Shown: positions 14,397 to 22,227, numbered from the stretch's first letter. The stretch is DNA of 23,945 nt from Chloroflexota bacterium (GCA_022565015.1 JADFKI010000020.1:1-23945); one strand, 5' to 3'. Notes: generated by a model not told the origin, from the sequence alone. Program-made: numbers and translations.

Positions 14397-15296
14397 ATGT
14401 TTGAATTGGACCTGCACCGACTTGCCGTATTTTATACGGTAGTCAACGAAGGAACACTTTCAAAGGCCGGTGACAGCCTCTATATGAGTCAGCCGGCTAT
14501 ATCCGCCCACATAAAGGCCCTGGAGCAGCAGCTGGGCATTTCTCTCTTCTATCGCGTCGGGCGCCGCTCCGTGGTCAACAAGGCGGGCGAGGTCCTATAC
14601 AGGAAGGCTGAACAGCTGTTTTCAGTCGCCGACGAGCTCAAGGCGGAGATGGACGACCTGCGAGGGATGTCCATAGGCCGGCTGAACCTTGGAGCCGCCG
14701 TGGACTGGCAGTATCACCTGCCTGGCTACCTGGACAGGTTCAAGCAGTCGCATCCCGGCGTTGAGCTTTCGATGAGCGTGTTCCCGGCGGAAAGGGTCGA
14801 GAGGATGGTGCTGGACCGCACCCTCGACCTGGGATTCATAGGCGGCGAGTCCTCGAAGTTCGACCTGGCATCCGAGCACCTGATCGATGACGAGATCGTT
14901 CCGATCTGCAGCAAGGGGCACCGCCTGGCCAGGAAGATCGGCTCCGAAATCGTCAAATTAGAAGAAGAGTCTTTCATCGTCAGGGAACCCGACTCCGAGT
15001 CGAGGCGAATCGCCAACGGTTTGATGGAGGCGAACGGGCTAACGGACAACGTTCTGATGGAGCTTGGCAGCGACGAGGCGATCAAATGGGCCGTTATGGG
15101 GGGGAGAGGCATAGGGCTGGTCGCAAGGCAGTCAGTGGAGGTCGAGCTTCAGGCCGGGCTTCTGAAGGTCCTGGAGATCGAATCCCTCACGGCTCCCGTT
15201 AAGCTGCACCTGATCTATATCAAGGAAAAAAAGATGTCGGCTGTCCAGACGGCCTTCATCGACATGCTGTCGTCCAGTGTCGCCCTGGTGGCGTAA
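14397..15296 (+). CDS. LysR-family transcriptional regulator
   Basis: A 299-residue regulator. Winged helix-turn-helix at the N-terminus (LHRLAVFYTVVNEGTLSKAG, LYMSQPAISAHIKALEQQLG, LFYRVGRRSVVNKAGEVLYR), a linker helix, then a two-lobed effector domain (about residues 85-295) with GRLNLGAAVDWQYHLPGYL and LDLGFIGGESSKFDL. The start at ATG 14397 is preferred because GGGGGAAG lies about 10 bases upstream; an in-frame ATG at 14370 would add nine residues without a ribosome site. LysR proteins usually control a divergent gene, which here is the exchanger-like membrane protein, but the 467-base gap is long for that. Effector unknown. Confidence 0.93.
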   Translation: MFELDLHRLAVFYTVVNEGTLSKAGDSLYMSQPAISAHIKALEQQLGISLFYRVGRRSVVNKAGEVLYRKAEQLFSVADELKAEMDDLRGMSIGRLNLGAAVDWQYHLPGYLDRFKQSHPGVELSMSVFPAERVERMVLDRTLDLGFIGGESSKFDLASEHLIDDEIVPICSKGHRLARKIGSEIVKLEEESFIVREPDSESRRIANGLMEANGLTDNVLMELGSDEAIKWAVMGGRGIGLVARQSVEVELQAGLLKVLEIESLTAPVKLHLIYIKEKKMSAVQTAFIDMLSSSVALVA

Positions 15297-15358
15297 CCTG
15301 GAAGCTGCCCGCCTTCGGAGCGTCCAACTCGCTCGCGGGCATGAGCGCCTGACTAGCC

Positions 15359-15397
15359 AAAAGAGGCCACGTACCCGCATAGGTCGTGGCCTCTTTT
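15359..15397. terminator. Strong bidirectional terminator between LysR and PAS genes
   Basis: AAAAGAGGCCACG (15359-15371) pairs perfectly with CGTGGCCTCTTTT (15385-15397); an inner ACC/GGT extends the stem. The A-run on one side and T-run on the other make it an intrinsic terminator for both strands, serving the convergent LysR gene and PAS sensor gene. Confidence 0.88.
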
Positions 15398-15462
15398 CAA
15401 TATAGCATTCATCATTTTCGCCCTCGTGTGCTTCGCTGTTGGCTCGCGCTGGGCGCTGACGA

Positions 15463-16425
15463 TCAATGATGGACGCTGTCCAATACTTCGATCCCCTTCT
15501 TCGAAGCGTCCTGAATTGCGACCAGCCGCTGATGCATACTCTGGTCTGTGCTTATACGCAGCGCCAGGTAAAGATTTGATTCGATGGCCGTAAATACGTT
15601 TCTCATATCATGTACCAGCCTGCTCAGAGGATCTGTGGGAAGACCGGCGAGATCACGCCCTGGAATCTCCTGAGCGCCGGCGGATTTCGTCCTCAAAACG
15701 AAGCCGATTACCCGGCCTCGAGGGTCTTTTACGGTATCCATACTCATCCAGGTAGATATCGAGCTACCGTCCTGACGGGCCACATCCACGTTGCCGCCCC
15801 ACCAGACGACTCCCCCGCTCACAAGGGATTTTATCTCTTCGACGCCCGGCATGATGGTATCGATACCAAGGCCTATCGTCTCTCTTCCTTCGTATCCAAC
15901 CAATATGGCGAAAGGCTTATTGGCGGCGATGACTGATCCGTCTTCATCCAGCACCGCCACTCCGTCGTACCGTCTCTCTAGCAACGCCACAAGGAGCTGA
16001 GACGGCTCACGAATCGTGGCCGCTTCAGAAATAGGCCTGTAGATCGTAACGACGGCGAACGCCGCGCCATCGGAGTCTCGGCTCAGGGTTCGTGCGTAAG
16101 ACACCACCCGCTTAGCCCCATCCGGTATCGAGGCAGAAAACGTACCCTGGGAAGTCACCACTTCTACGCATCTTTTCCACGAATTCTTCACTTCGATATA
16201 TTCGGCGCCATCGGCACGCACAAGGTCCCAAGCGGCTCCGGCCACGTCTTTTCCATCCCACGCGAAAAGCCGGCTCCAGGAGCCGTTAACATAAACAATA
16301 TTCCCCTCAAGGTCGGTTATCTCCAGGGCATCCGCGGAGGGCTCCAGAGCGCGAACAAGCACCCCAAGGCCCAGATCTCCATTCTCAGTCTCGGAATCCA
16401 AAACATCCTCCGTTAATCTTTCCAT
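15463..16425 (-). CDS. PAS-PAS sensor with histidine phosphotransfer-like helix pair but no kinase domain
   Basis: A 320-residue cytosolic protein. Two PAS domains: about 26-135 (ALEITDLEGNIVYVNGSWSR) and about 142-250 (LLERRYDGVAVLDEDGSVIA, ANKPFAILVGYEG). The C-terminus (about 265-320) resembles the dimerisation/phospho-acceptor domain of histidine kinases with an H box LSRLVHDMRNVFTAIESNL, but the chain stops at VLDSVHH and no ATPase domain follows. The 65 bases to the terminator leave no room for one, so it is not simply frameshifted here. It may accept phosphate from another kinase or be a truncated kinase working through dimerisation. The start ATG (16425) is overlapped by the palindrome ATGCATATGCAT and has no ribosome site, suggesting a short or absent leader. 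Divergent PAS similarity to the pseudogene just upstream shows a duplication. Confidence 0.85.
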   Translation of the reverse strand: MERLTEDVLDSETENGDLGLGVLVRALEPSADALEITDLEGNIVYVNGSWSRLFAWDGKDVAGAAWDLVRADGAEYIEVKNSWKRCVEVVTSQGTFSASIPDGAKRVVSYARTLSRDSDGAAFAVVTIYRPISEAATIREPSQLLVALLERRYDGVAVLDEDGSVIAANKPFAILVGYEGRETIGLGIDTIMPGVEEIKSLVSGGVVWWGGNVDVARQDGSSISTWMSMDTVKDPRGRVIGFVLRTKSAGAQEIPGRDLAGLPTDPLSRLVHDMRNVFTAIESNLYLALRISTDQSMHQRLVAIQDASKKGIEVLDSVHH

Positions 16426-16435
16426 GCATATGCAT
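16424..16435. promoter_or_regulatory. Palindrome ATGCATATGCAT at PAS gene start (putative MarR site)
   Basis: A perfect 12-base palindrome overlapping the start codon of the PAS gene. The same core TGCATATGCA occurs in the promoter of the MarR gene (17292-17301) and, with one change, at the start of the PAS pseudogene (16744-16755). A TATATT at 16454-16449 on the minus strand may be the -10, so binding here would block early transcription. Confidence 0.55.
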
Positions 16436-16476
16436 CTATTAGGAAAAAAATATAGTCCGATCTACCTGCTATTCGT

Positions 16477-16533
16477 TCATTGAGCTTGGACGACCCCCAC
16501 TGCCGCCGACAACTCGGTAATCAAAATTTGCCA
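16477..16533 (-). pseudogene. Remnant of a duplicated MarR gene (last 18 codons plus stop)
   Basis: The minus strand from 16533 to 16477 encodes WQILITELSAAVGVVQAQ and a stop. This matches the end of the intact MarR protein (WRNLITELSAAVEVVQAQ, stop at 16798) codon for codon. No start or upstream MarR sequence is left. It is the broken left end of a tandem duplication with an offset of 320-321 bases. Confidence 0.85.
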
Positions 16534-16745
16534 CATATTTCATTCGTCGAACTCCATTCTAGAATTCCTGGTGAAGCCTGCCATCCGGCATTTTCCCGAT
16601 TCTGTGACACCGATGGTCCGGTCTCTTGATCATCAGTAAGGTTGAGCTGTTGATCCCCCATTCGAATTACGACCTTTTGACCAGTTAGGCCCGGATTCTC
16701 ATTCTCATTCTCGGGATCCATAACATCCATCGGTGTTTTATACAT
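16521..16745 (-). pseudogene. Truncated duplicate of the PAS sensor N-terminus
   Basis: A 74-codon frame whose first 38 residues align without gaps to the PAS sensor start: DVMDPENENENPGL against DVLDSETENGDLGL, and LNLTD against LEITD. After that similarity fades, and the frame stops inside the MarR remnant. The start codon lies in a one-mismatch copy of the palindrome (ATGTATATGCAT). No complete PAS domain remains, so it is most likely a decaying copy. A short expressed peptide cannot be excluded. Confidence 0.72.
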
Positions 16746-16797
16746 GTATATGCATCTATTAATGAAAAAAATATAGTCCGATCTGCTTGCTATTCGT

Positions 16798-17262
16798 TCA
16801 TTGAGCCTGAACCACCTCCACTGCCGCCGACAACTCGGTAATCAGATTACGCCATCGGTCCCGTCCCAGGCTCTCCACGGTGAATCCCTGCGCCTTCTCC
16901 CAGAGCGGCACGGCCTCTTCGAGTAATTTGCGACCCTCCTCAGCAAGGGATATCTCCCGCGTCCTCCTGTCATCTCCGGCCAATACCTGGACCATGCCTC
17001 GCTTCACCAAGGGCCTAAGGTTCCTCGTCAGCGTCGTAGGGCTCATTGCGAGCTCGGCGGATAGCTGCCTCATGGTCGTCGGCCCCAGCAATCTAAGCGT
17101 GACCAGAATGGGGAGCTGAGTAGAACGCAGACCTATTGGCCTGAGGACATCGTCGAAAAGCTTCGTTACGACCCTGGACGCCTTCCTGAGGTTTAGCGCC
17201 GTACAGATCGTCAGCATTTCGTTGCACTTCGCCGGACTTACTCCATCAGACTGAAAGTCCAT
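16798..17262 (-). CDS. MarR-family winged-helix regulator
   Basis: A 154-residue regulator with a central winged helix: LRSTQLPILVTLRLLGPTTM, RQLSAELAMSPTTLTRNLRP, LVKRGMVQVLAGDDRRTREI. The DDRRTREI wing is typical of MarR proteins. Flanking helices form the dimer (N-terminal CTALNLRKASRVVTKLFDDV, C-terminal RWRNLITELSAAVEVV). The ribosome site TAGGAA precedes the ATG at 17262. A cysteine pair (C13, C21) is near the N-terminus, which could be a redox or ligand sensor, unproven. The TGCATATGCA palindrome in its promoter suggests autoregulation. It heads the PAS sensor and is divergent from the D-glutamate cyclase genes, either of which it may control. Confidence 0.92.
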   Translation of the reverse strand: MDFQSDGVSPAKCNEMLTICTALNLRKASRVVTKLFDDVLRPIGLRSTQLPILVTLRLLGPTTMRQLSAELAMSPTTLTRNLRPLVKRGMVQVLAGDDRRTREISLAEEGRKLLEEAVPLWEKAQGFTVESLGRDRWRNLITELSAAVEVVQAQ

Positions 17263-17291
17263 GCTGTAGTTCCTAACAAGTGAGCTTTACA

Positions 17292-17333
17292 TGCATATGC
17301 AGTAATTTTTGCAGTAAAGGACATTATTGTCAA
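17292..17333 (-). promoter_or_regulatory. MarR promoter with TGCATATGCA operator
   Basis: On the minus strand TTGACA (17333-17328) is followed 17 bases later by AAAAAT (17310-17305), a 4/6 match to the -10. The perfect palindrome TGCATATGCA (17292-17301) then covers the expected transcription start. This geometry fits autorepression by the MarR protein. Confidence 0.6.
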
Positions 17334-17422
17334 GGGCGATATTCAAACCCGACCTCTACTACCCGATCCAACCCTGAAATGCCTTCAAATGCGGCGACGT
17401 CTCACACAAATCCGGCCCCTCC

Positions 17423-17451
17423 TTGACTCAATGACGCCCAGATAATAATCT
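17423..17451 (+). promoter_or_regulatory. Sigma-70 promoter of the D-glutamate cyclase genes
   Basis: TTGACT (17423-17428), a 17-base spacer and TAATCT (17446-17451), each 5/6 to consensus. It predicts transcription start near 17458 and a leader of about 65 bases before ATG 17523. Confidence 0.65.
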
Positions 17452-17522
17452 AGCCATGTGCGAGGTCGTACGTTCGGGCCGAGAACATCTGAGAAACAAG
17501 ACACTTGCGAGAGGATGCCGTC

Positions 17523-18317
17523 ATGACACTGTCCACGCTTCCCGAAACCCCTGGAGAGCTCAGAGGGCTAATGCGGAAGGGCGAGCTGGTCCGACCCACC
17601 AGCGGCATGGCTCCCGGCCACGTACAGGCCAATCTGGCCATTCTACCCAGGGACCTGGCCTTCGATTTTCTGCTGTTTTGCCAGAGAAACCCCAAGCCCT
17701 GTCCTTTGTTGGAGGTCGTGGAGGCGGGTGAAGTCGAGCCCAAGCAGTTCGCCGCGGGAGCGGACCTCCGCTACGACGTGCCATTGTATCGCGTGTACCA
17801 GAACGGCGAGATGTCGGCCGAGATCGAAGACCTGGGCGGGTTCTGGAGGGACGACCTCGTATCCTTCCTGCTGGGCTGCAGCTTCTCCTTCGAAACGGCG
17901 CTGATTCGCGCGGGCATCGAGATGAGGCACATCAAATCCAACACCAACGTGCCCATGTTCATCACCAATATTCAGACGACACCGGCGGGGGCCTTCTCCG
18001 GGCCGATGGTCGTCTCCATGCGGCCGATACCAAGGGGGAAGGTGGTCAGGGCGGTGCAGGTGACCTCCCGGTTTCCGGCGGTCCACGGTGCGCCCGTGCA
18101 TATCGGCGAGCCGGAAGCCATCGGCGTAGCAGACCTTTTCGCGCCGGACTTCGGCGACCCTGTCGAGATCAAGGAGGGGGAGGTGCCCGTGTTCTGGGCC
18201 TGCGGCGTCACACCCCAGTCCGTGGCCATGAGCGTCAAGCCGCCGCTCATGATTACCCACTCGCCTGGATACATGTTTATCACTGACAAGAAGGACGAAG
18301 ACCTTGCCGTCCTGTAG
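17523..18317 (+). CDS. D-glutamate cyclase N-terminal-type protein (DUF1445/UPF0317, YcsI family)
   Basis: A 264-residue protein, the usual length for this family. Motifs include RNPKPCPLLEVVEAGEVEP, YRVYQNGEM, DDLVSFLLGCSFSFETAL, RHIKSNTNVPMF, SRFPAVHGAPVHIGEP and VPVFWACGVTPQSV, spread over the full chain. In animals the DUF1445 unit is the first half of mitochondrial DGLUCY, which turns D-glutamate to 5-oxo-D-proline. The next gene encodes the other half. The ATG at 17523 is chosen because GAGAGGA lies about 8 bases upstream; an upstream in-frame TTG (17505) would add six residues. The hydrolyase name sometimes used is not supported by any visible motif. Confidence 0.9.
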   Translation: MTLSTLPETPGELRGLMRKGELVRPTSGMAPGHVQANLAILPRDLAFDFLLFCQRNPKPCPLLEVVEAGEVEPKQFAAGADLRYDVPLYRVYQNGEMSAEIEDLGGFWRDDLVSFLLGCSFSFETALIRAGIEMRHIKSNTNVPMFITNIQTTPAGAFSGPMVVSMRPIPRGKVVRAVQVTSRFPAVHGAPVHIGEPEAIGVADLFAPDFGDPVEIKEGEVPVFWACGVTPQSVAMSVKPPLMITHSPGYMFITDKKDEDLAVL

Positions 18318-18335
18318 CCCGTTTGCTCGACGGGC
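18317..18335 (+). other. Hairpin between the two D-glutamate cyclase genes
   Basis: GCCCGT (18317-18322) pairs with ACGGGC (18330-18335) around a 7-base loop, starting on the last base of the DUF1445 stop codon. No T-run follows. It may tune the ratio of the two proteins or protect the upstream message. Confidence 0.45.
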
Positions 18336-18375
18336 GTTGGGCCGGAGCCGAATCCGCTACTTTTAGGAGGGGCCG

Positions 18376-19227
18376 ATGACCATTGAAGATATCATTCTGG
18401 ACCGGGACCGCAGGGGCATCTCGAAGCTGCAACAGTACCTGCCGGCGGACTTCTGTGACCAGGCGGCCGGGTTCATTCTGGAGCACCCGGGCAAGGCCGT
18501 AATCACCACGGGATTCTACATTCTGGCCGCGGGCGCTCCGGAGACCGACGGCCCCCCCGGCGCGGTAGCCATTGGCAACGCGCTCGAGGCCCTGGGCTTC
18601 GAGGTCATATACGTAACGGACAGGCATACCTTCGGGCTCATGGAGGCCATCAAGAGTGATCGCTCGAAGGTGATCGATTTTGAGATAACGGACGACGACA
18701 CCAGCAAGAAGATCGCCTCTGAAATGCTGGCAGACCTAGACCCGTCGGTCCTGATAGCCATAGAGCGGTGTGGCTGGACCGACGAGGGCCTCTACAGAAA
18801 TATGCTGGGCCGGGACATCTCTGAGTTCAATGCACGTCTGGATCACCTGTTTACGAGCTTCCCGCACACGGTGGGAATTGGGGACGGCGGCAACGAGATC
18901 GGACTGGGAAACCTGGCCAAAGAGGTTACTACAATAGACTCTCTGGTCAAAAAACCCTGTGTGGTGTCGGTAAGCAGGCTGATTCTGGCAAGCGTATCCA
19001 ACTGGGGTGGGTACGGACTCGCGGCATCTCTTTCCAAGCTAAGCGGCAAAAATGTCCTGTTATCCGTGGAAGAAGACATGGAGCTGATCAAGAAGTCCGT
19101 CGACTGGGGCGCCGTTGACGGCATTACGACGGAAAAGGTCTACAAGGTGGACGGCTTCACCCTCGACGAGAACGCCGAGGCCTTGACGGCGCTGCACAAG
19201 CTATTGGAGGACGCCGGGGTCTCCTAG
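18376..19227 (+). CDS. D-glutamate cyclase C-terminal-type protein (DUF4392)
   Basis: A 283-residue protein of the DUF4392 family. Hallmarks are VITTGFYILAAGAPETDGPP near the start, the AIERCGWTDEGLYRNMLGRD segment, and GIGDGGNEIGLGNLAKEV in the middle, followed by SNWGGYGLAASLS. In animals this domain is fused behind DUF1445 in DGLUCY. Here both halves are separate and adjacent, 58 bases apart, and probably work as a complex. A strong AGGAGGGG site precedes the ATG. It ends 11 bases from the stop of the convergent sigma factor gene, with no clear terminator between. Confidence 0.9.
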   Translation: MTIEDIILDRDRRGISKLQQYLPADFCDQAAGFILEHPGKAVITTGFYILAAGAPETDGPPGAVAIGNALEALGFEVIYVTDRHTFGLMEAIKSDRSKVIDFEITDDDTSKKIASEMLADLDPSVLIAIERCGWTDEGLYRNMLGRDISEFNARLDHLFTSFPHTVGIGDGGNEIGLGNLAKEVTTIDSLVKKPCVVSVSRLILASVSNWGGYGLAASLSKLSGKNVLLSVEEDMELIKKSVDWGAVDGITTEKVYKVDGFTLDENAEALTALHKLLEDAGVS

Positions 19228-19238
19228 GCGGGAAAGCC

Positions 19239-20093
19239 CTATCCCGTTGTGTAAACCTGCCGTCTGGGCCTGCCCGGCCTGACGTCGGGAGCATTCAGGG
19301 CCGCGGAGTTCTTCTGCAGCACGTTGCGAAGCTTTTGAAGGGCCGCGCGCTCCAGCCTGGACACGTGCATCTGTGAGATCTCGATCTGCTCGGCGATCTG
19401 CCTCTGCGACATTCCCTTGTAGAACCGGAGCTGCAGGATATTCTTCTCACGGTCGGGCAAGGTGTCCAGGGCCGTCGCGAGAGTGAGGCGGTCCAGAGAC
19501 AGGTCGAACTCCTGATCTATCGAGCCGACGTACTCCGCGAGCGTGGCGCTGCCCTCTGAATCATCGGAGTCGACGCTTTCGTCCAGCGACCTGGGGTCGC
19601 CGATTCTGCCGAGCTCCGTCGCGGCATTGATCTCCGCTTCTGAGAGATCGCATGCCTCGGACAGCTCCGTCATGGTGGGCCATCGCCCGAGAGATGATGC
19701 AAGATTCTCCGCCATCTTATCCAGCGTCAGCTTGTTTCTGCGAAGCGTGCGGGGTATTTTTATGAGGCTGCCGTGGTCGCGGAGGTAGTTTAGAATCGCT
19801 CCCAGGACCTCGGGTATGGCCAGCGATGAGAAGCTGGTGCCTCGCTCGGGGTCGAACTTTTCTATGGCGTTCAGAAGGCCTATCATGCCTATCTGAAAGA
19901 GGTCTTCTTGGGGCTCCCTGGAGGTGCGAAATCTGCGGCAAAGGCGCCTTACCAGGGGCACGTAATTCGTTACAAGCTGCTCTCTGGCGCCCGGATCCGA
20001 AGTCTCCCGATAGACTTCAAGCAATTTGAGCGTCTGCTTCGCGGAAGAGCTGACCCTTCCATTGCGGGACCCTTCGGTCTTGACTGGAATCAT
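19239..20093 (-). CDS. SigB/SigF/SigG-type alternative sigma factor
   Basis: A 284-residue sigma-70 family group 3 factor. Region 2 has LVTNYVPLVRRLCRRFRTSR, EDLFQIGMIGLLNAIEKFDP and GTSFSSLAIPEVLGAILNYL; region 3 has RRNKLTLDKMAENLASSLGR; region 4 has LPDREKNILQLRFYKGMSQR followed by the helix-turn-helix IAEQIEISQMHVSRLERA. A frame extension to 20273 would add 60 residues with no family resemblance; ATG at 20093 gives the usual length and has a GGGGCAGG upstream, though close. No anti-sigma or anti-anti-sigma gene is next to it, so partner control must lie elsewhere. Targets unknown. Confidence 0.9.
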   Translation of the reverse strand: MIPVKTEGSRNGRVSSSAKQTLKLLEVYRETSDPGAREQLVTNYVPLVRRLCRRFRTSREPQEDLFQIGMIGLLNAIEKFDPERGTSFSSLAIPEVLGAILNYLRDHGSLIKIPRTLRRNKLTLDKMAENLASSLGRWPTMTELSEACDLSEAEINAATELGRIGDPRSLDESVDSDDSEGSATLAEYVGSIDQEFDLSLDRLTLATALDTLPDREKNILQLRFYKGMSQRQIAEQIEISQMHVSRLERAALQKLRNVLQKNSAALNAPDVRPGRPRRQVYTTG

Positions 20094-20566
20094 ACCTGCC
20101 CCAACCTCTGAATTTAAGCTTGAGTCAGAAATCTGTGATTGCCCCGGATAATGTGAAACCGCGGCTAAACCTGCAGTTGATGAAGATTCATATAACCGCG
20201 CCTTAAAGTTAATATGGCTGGGCCGAATGAAATACCGAGCCACTACGTAATTCATACTGTGGGTAGCCTCCATCGCGTTTGGCCTCGCGTTTGACCGGCC
20301 CCGATGATTAGGGACCGAGGCGTGTACGGGTTCTAATAAGTGTCTAAAACTACCCTTAGCGGCCGTCTTATACTGAGGACCCTTCTGATGCCTGTTAAGC
20401 AGTCTACAGGCCGATTAACGCCATCTATCGGCTGCGTGTAGCTACGTGACTTTTGCCCATGCTGGTACGCTTGGTGATATCCTCAGGGTCCATGGGTGCT
20501 CGCACCCAGACCGACTGGTGCTAGCCTCTAAAAGAAGCGCCTCGGAAATTCAGAGGAGTGAGTAGG
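20094..20566. other. Divergent gap with structured sequence upstream of the metallohydrolase
   Basis: About 470 bases between the sigma factor (minus) and the metallohydrolase (plus). No gene is supported. Two structured stretches lie on the plus strand: CTACA plus GCCGAT (20404-20415) against ATCGGC (20427-20432) and TGTAG (20437-20441), followed by CTTTT; and GGTC-TGGGTG...CACCCA-GACC (20487-20512). They fit a leader RNA with terminator-like stems, but no known riboswitch class was recognised. Confidence 0.45.
20487..20512 (+). promoter_or_regulatory. Stem-loop in the metallohydrolase leader
   Basis: TGGGTG (20493-20498), loop CTCG, CACCCA (20503-20508), with an outer GGTC/GACC (20487-20490 and 20509-20512) across a two-base bulge. 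It ends about 40 bases before the AGAGGAG ribosome site of the next gene. Confidence 0.45.
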
Positions 20567-22003
20567 TTGTCAATCGTTTCAGGTAGGATAATCGACGAAC
20601 AAAATGGCGAACTGATCGAGGCTAGAGTCCAGGTGCTGGCTTCTTCGGGACAGTTCGTTCATCCGAAGGACGCGATATTGAAGGTGGGACCAGGCTCGCC
20701 CTTCTTCTATTCCAACGGGACCTTCGAAGTCGACGTAGTGCGAGGACCGACCCGGATACTTGTCGAGCGAGGCACGGAATACGTACCGGCAAAGATCGAC
20801 GTCGAGGCCCCAAAGAGGGGAACGCTGACGACGGAAGTCGTGATGCGGCGATGGTCCGACCTTGCTCAGCGTGGGTGGCACCCCGGCAACACGCATATAC
20901 ACTACGATGAAAAGGAGTCCCGCCCCGACGAGCGACTACGGCTGGACCCCCGAGTAGAGGACCTGCGAATGACGGCGGTAAGCATCCTGAAAAGAGGGGA
21001 CCTCGAATACGCCACCAACAAGTACCCCGTCGGAATGCTCAACGACTTCTCGTCGGCGCACCACTACGTTCAATGCGGGGAGGAGAGCAGGCACAATCAG
21101 GAGCCGTGGACGATCGGGTATGGCCACATAATGCTGCTCAACCTACGGAACGCGGTGGAGCCTTTAAGCCGCGGCGTTCTGGTGGACCCCTTCGAGCCTG
21201 ACTATCCTCCGCTCTCGTTCGCCTGCGACGACGCAAGGCGCCAGGGTGGAATCGTGATATGGTGCCACAACGGCCAGGGCATGGAGGCCCCCGTGGCCGC
21301 CGCACTGGGAAAGCTCGACGCCTTCAACCTGTTCGACCCCAGCTGGAACGACGCCGAGTACGACATCTACTACAGGATGCTCAACGCAGGATTGAGGTTG
21401 CCCGCATCCACCGGGTCCGACTGGTACATAAGCTCCGCGAACCGCGTCTACGCCCACTCCGGCGTGGACTTCGATTACGATTCCTGGCTTCAGGCCTTGA
21501 AAGAGGGCCGCACGTTCGTAACCAACGGTCCGGCGCTTCATCTCACGATCCAGGAGCAGGAGCCGGGGTCCTCGCTGGAGGCCAACGTAGACGAAAGGCT
21601 CTCCGCTCTCGTGAGCTGGCAGTCCCACTATTCTGTGCACCGGGTCGAGCTCCTGTTCAACGGGAAGGTAGTCGCAAGCCAGAGCTTCGAGCAGGGATCA
21701 TGTCAAGGCACGTTGGAGTCGGATGTACCCGCGACTGCCGACGGGTGGCTGGCCGCCAGGCTATTCAGCGATACCAGAGACAGCTTCGCACAGCCCGTAT
21801 TCGCCCACACGAGCCCGATTTACGTGAGCGTCGGCAGGGCCGGTGAAGAGAAGATTACCGCCGCAAAATGGCTGGACCAGTCCATAGAACGATCGCTGGA
21901 GTGGGTGAACAAGAAGGGCCGGTTCTACAACGACTCTCAGCGCGCGGAGGTGGTCGATCTGTTCCGGGAGGGCCAGCAGATTTTCAGGGCCATTACCGGA
22001 TGA
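20567..22003 (+). CDS. CehA/McbA-family metallohydrolase (PHP-like domain)
   Basis: A 478-residue protein. Residues 1-95 are a beta-rich domain (SGRIIDEQNGELIEARVQVL, FYSNGTFEVDV). The hydrolase domain has metal-binding motifs GNTHIHYDE (H110, H112), IVIWCHNGQG (H234) and ASTGSDWY (D285). These fit the CehA/McbA family, named from carbaryl hydrolases. The C-terminal part (about 340-425) looks like a beta-sandwich (LSALVSWQSHYSVHRVELLF). TTG at 20567 is the preferred start because AGAGGAG lies about 8 bases upstream; GTG at 20558 is too close to it. No signal peptide is visible, so it is probably cytosolic. Real substrate unknown; family members hydrolyse esters, carbamates or phosphoesters. 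Confidence 0.85.
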   Translation: MSIVSGRIIDEQNGELIEARVQVLASSGQFVHPKDAILKVGPGSPFFYSNGTFEVDVVRGPTRILVERGTEYVPAKIDVEAPKRGTLTTEVVMRRWSDLAQRGWHPGNTHIHYDEKESRPDERLRLDPRVEDLRMTAVSILKRGDLEYATNKYPVGMLNDFSSAHHYVQCGEESRHNQEPWTIGYGHIMLLNLRNAVEPLSRGVLVDPFEPDYPPLSFACDDARRQGGIVIWCHNGQGMEAPVAAALGKLDAFNLFDPSWNDAEYDIYYRMLNAGLRLPASTGSDWYISSANRVYAHSGVDFDYDSWLQALKEGRTFVTNGPALHLTIQEQEPGSSLEANVDERLSALVSWQSHYSVHRVELLFNGKVVASQSFEQGSCQGTLESDVPATADGWLAARLFSDTRDSFAQPVFAHTSPIYVSVGRAGEEKITAAKWLDQSIERSLEWVNKKGRFYNDSQRAEVVDLFREGQQIFRAITG

Positions 22004-22227
22004 CCGCTCCGTGCTATTTTCCGAAACACCAGCGTCGGACACTCGCATTGGGTGCGCAGTAGAACTGCTTTCATTCATAACTTGCGATTATCATTTCAAC
22101 AACGCCCGATTATGTATGCGAAAAACCCCTCGAAAATCGGACTTCTCCCAACCAGTTACCTCAGTCTAACAAGCGGTGCATGAGCCTTGTTTCACTTTCC
22201 TCCCAGCCGTCCAAGTAAGGTCAATGG

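Larger units (their letters stand above)
16367..16854. repeat. Decayed tandem duplication (about 320-bp offset) of MarR tail, spacer and PAS start
   Basis: 16367-16533 and 16687-16854 align at a constant offset of 320 (321 after a one-base indel near 16442). The best stretch, from the palindrome through ATATAGTCCGATCT and the MarR tail, is close to 90 percent alike by eye; the PAS-start part is less alike. This explains why the intergenic gap contains a shortened PAS frame and a MarR tail. Confidence 0.85.

Noticed and set aside
20094..20273. 60-residue N-terminal extension of the sigma factor
   Set aside because: No similarity to sigma factors; the ATG at 20093 gives the family length.
20487..20530. 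tRNA or T-box element near the metallohydrolase leader
   Set aside because: Stem-loop present, but no cloverleaf and no T-box TGGNACCGCG sequence.
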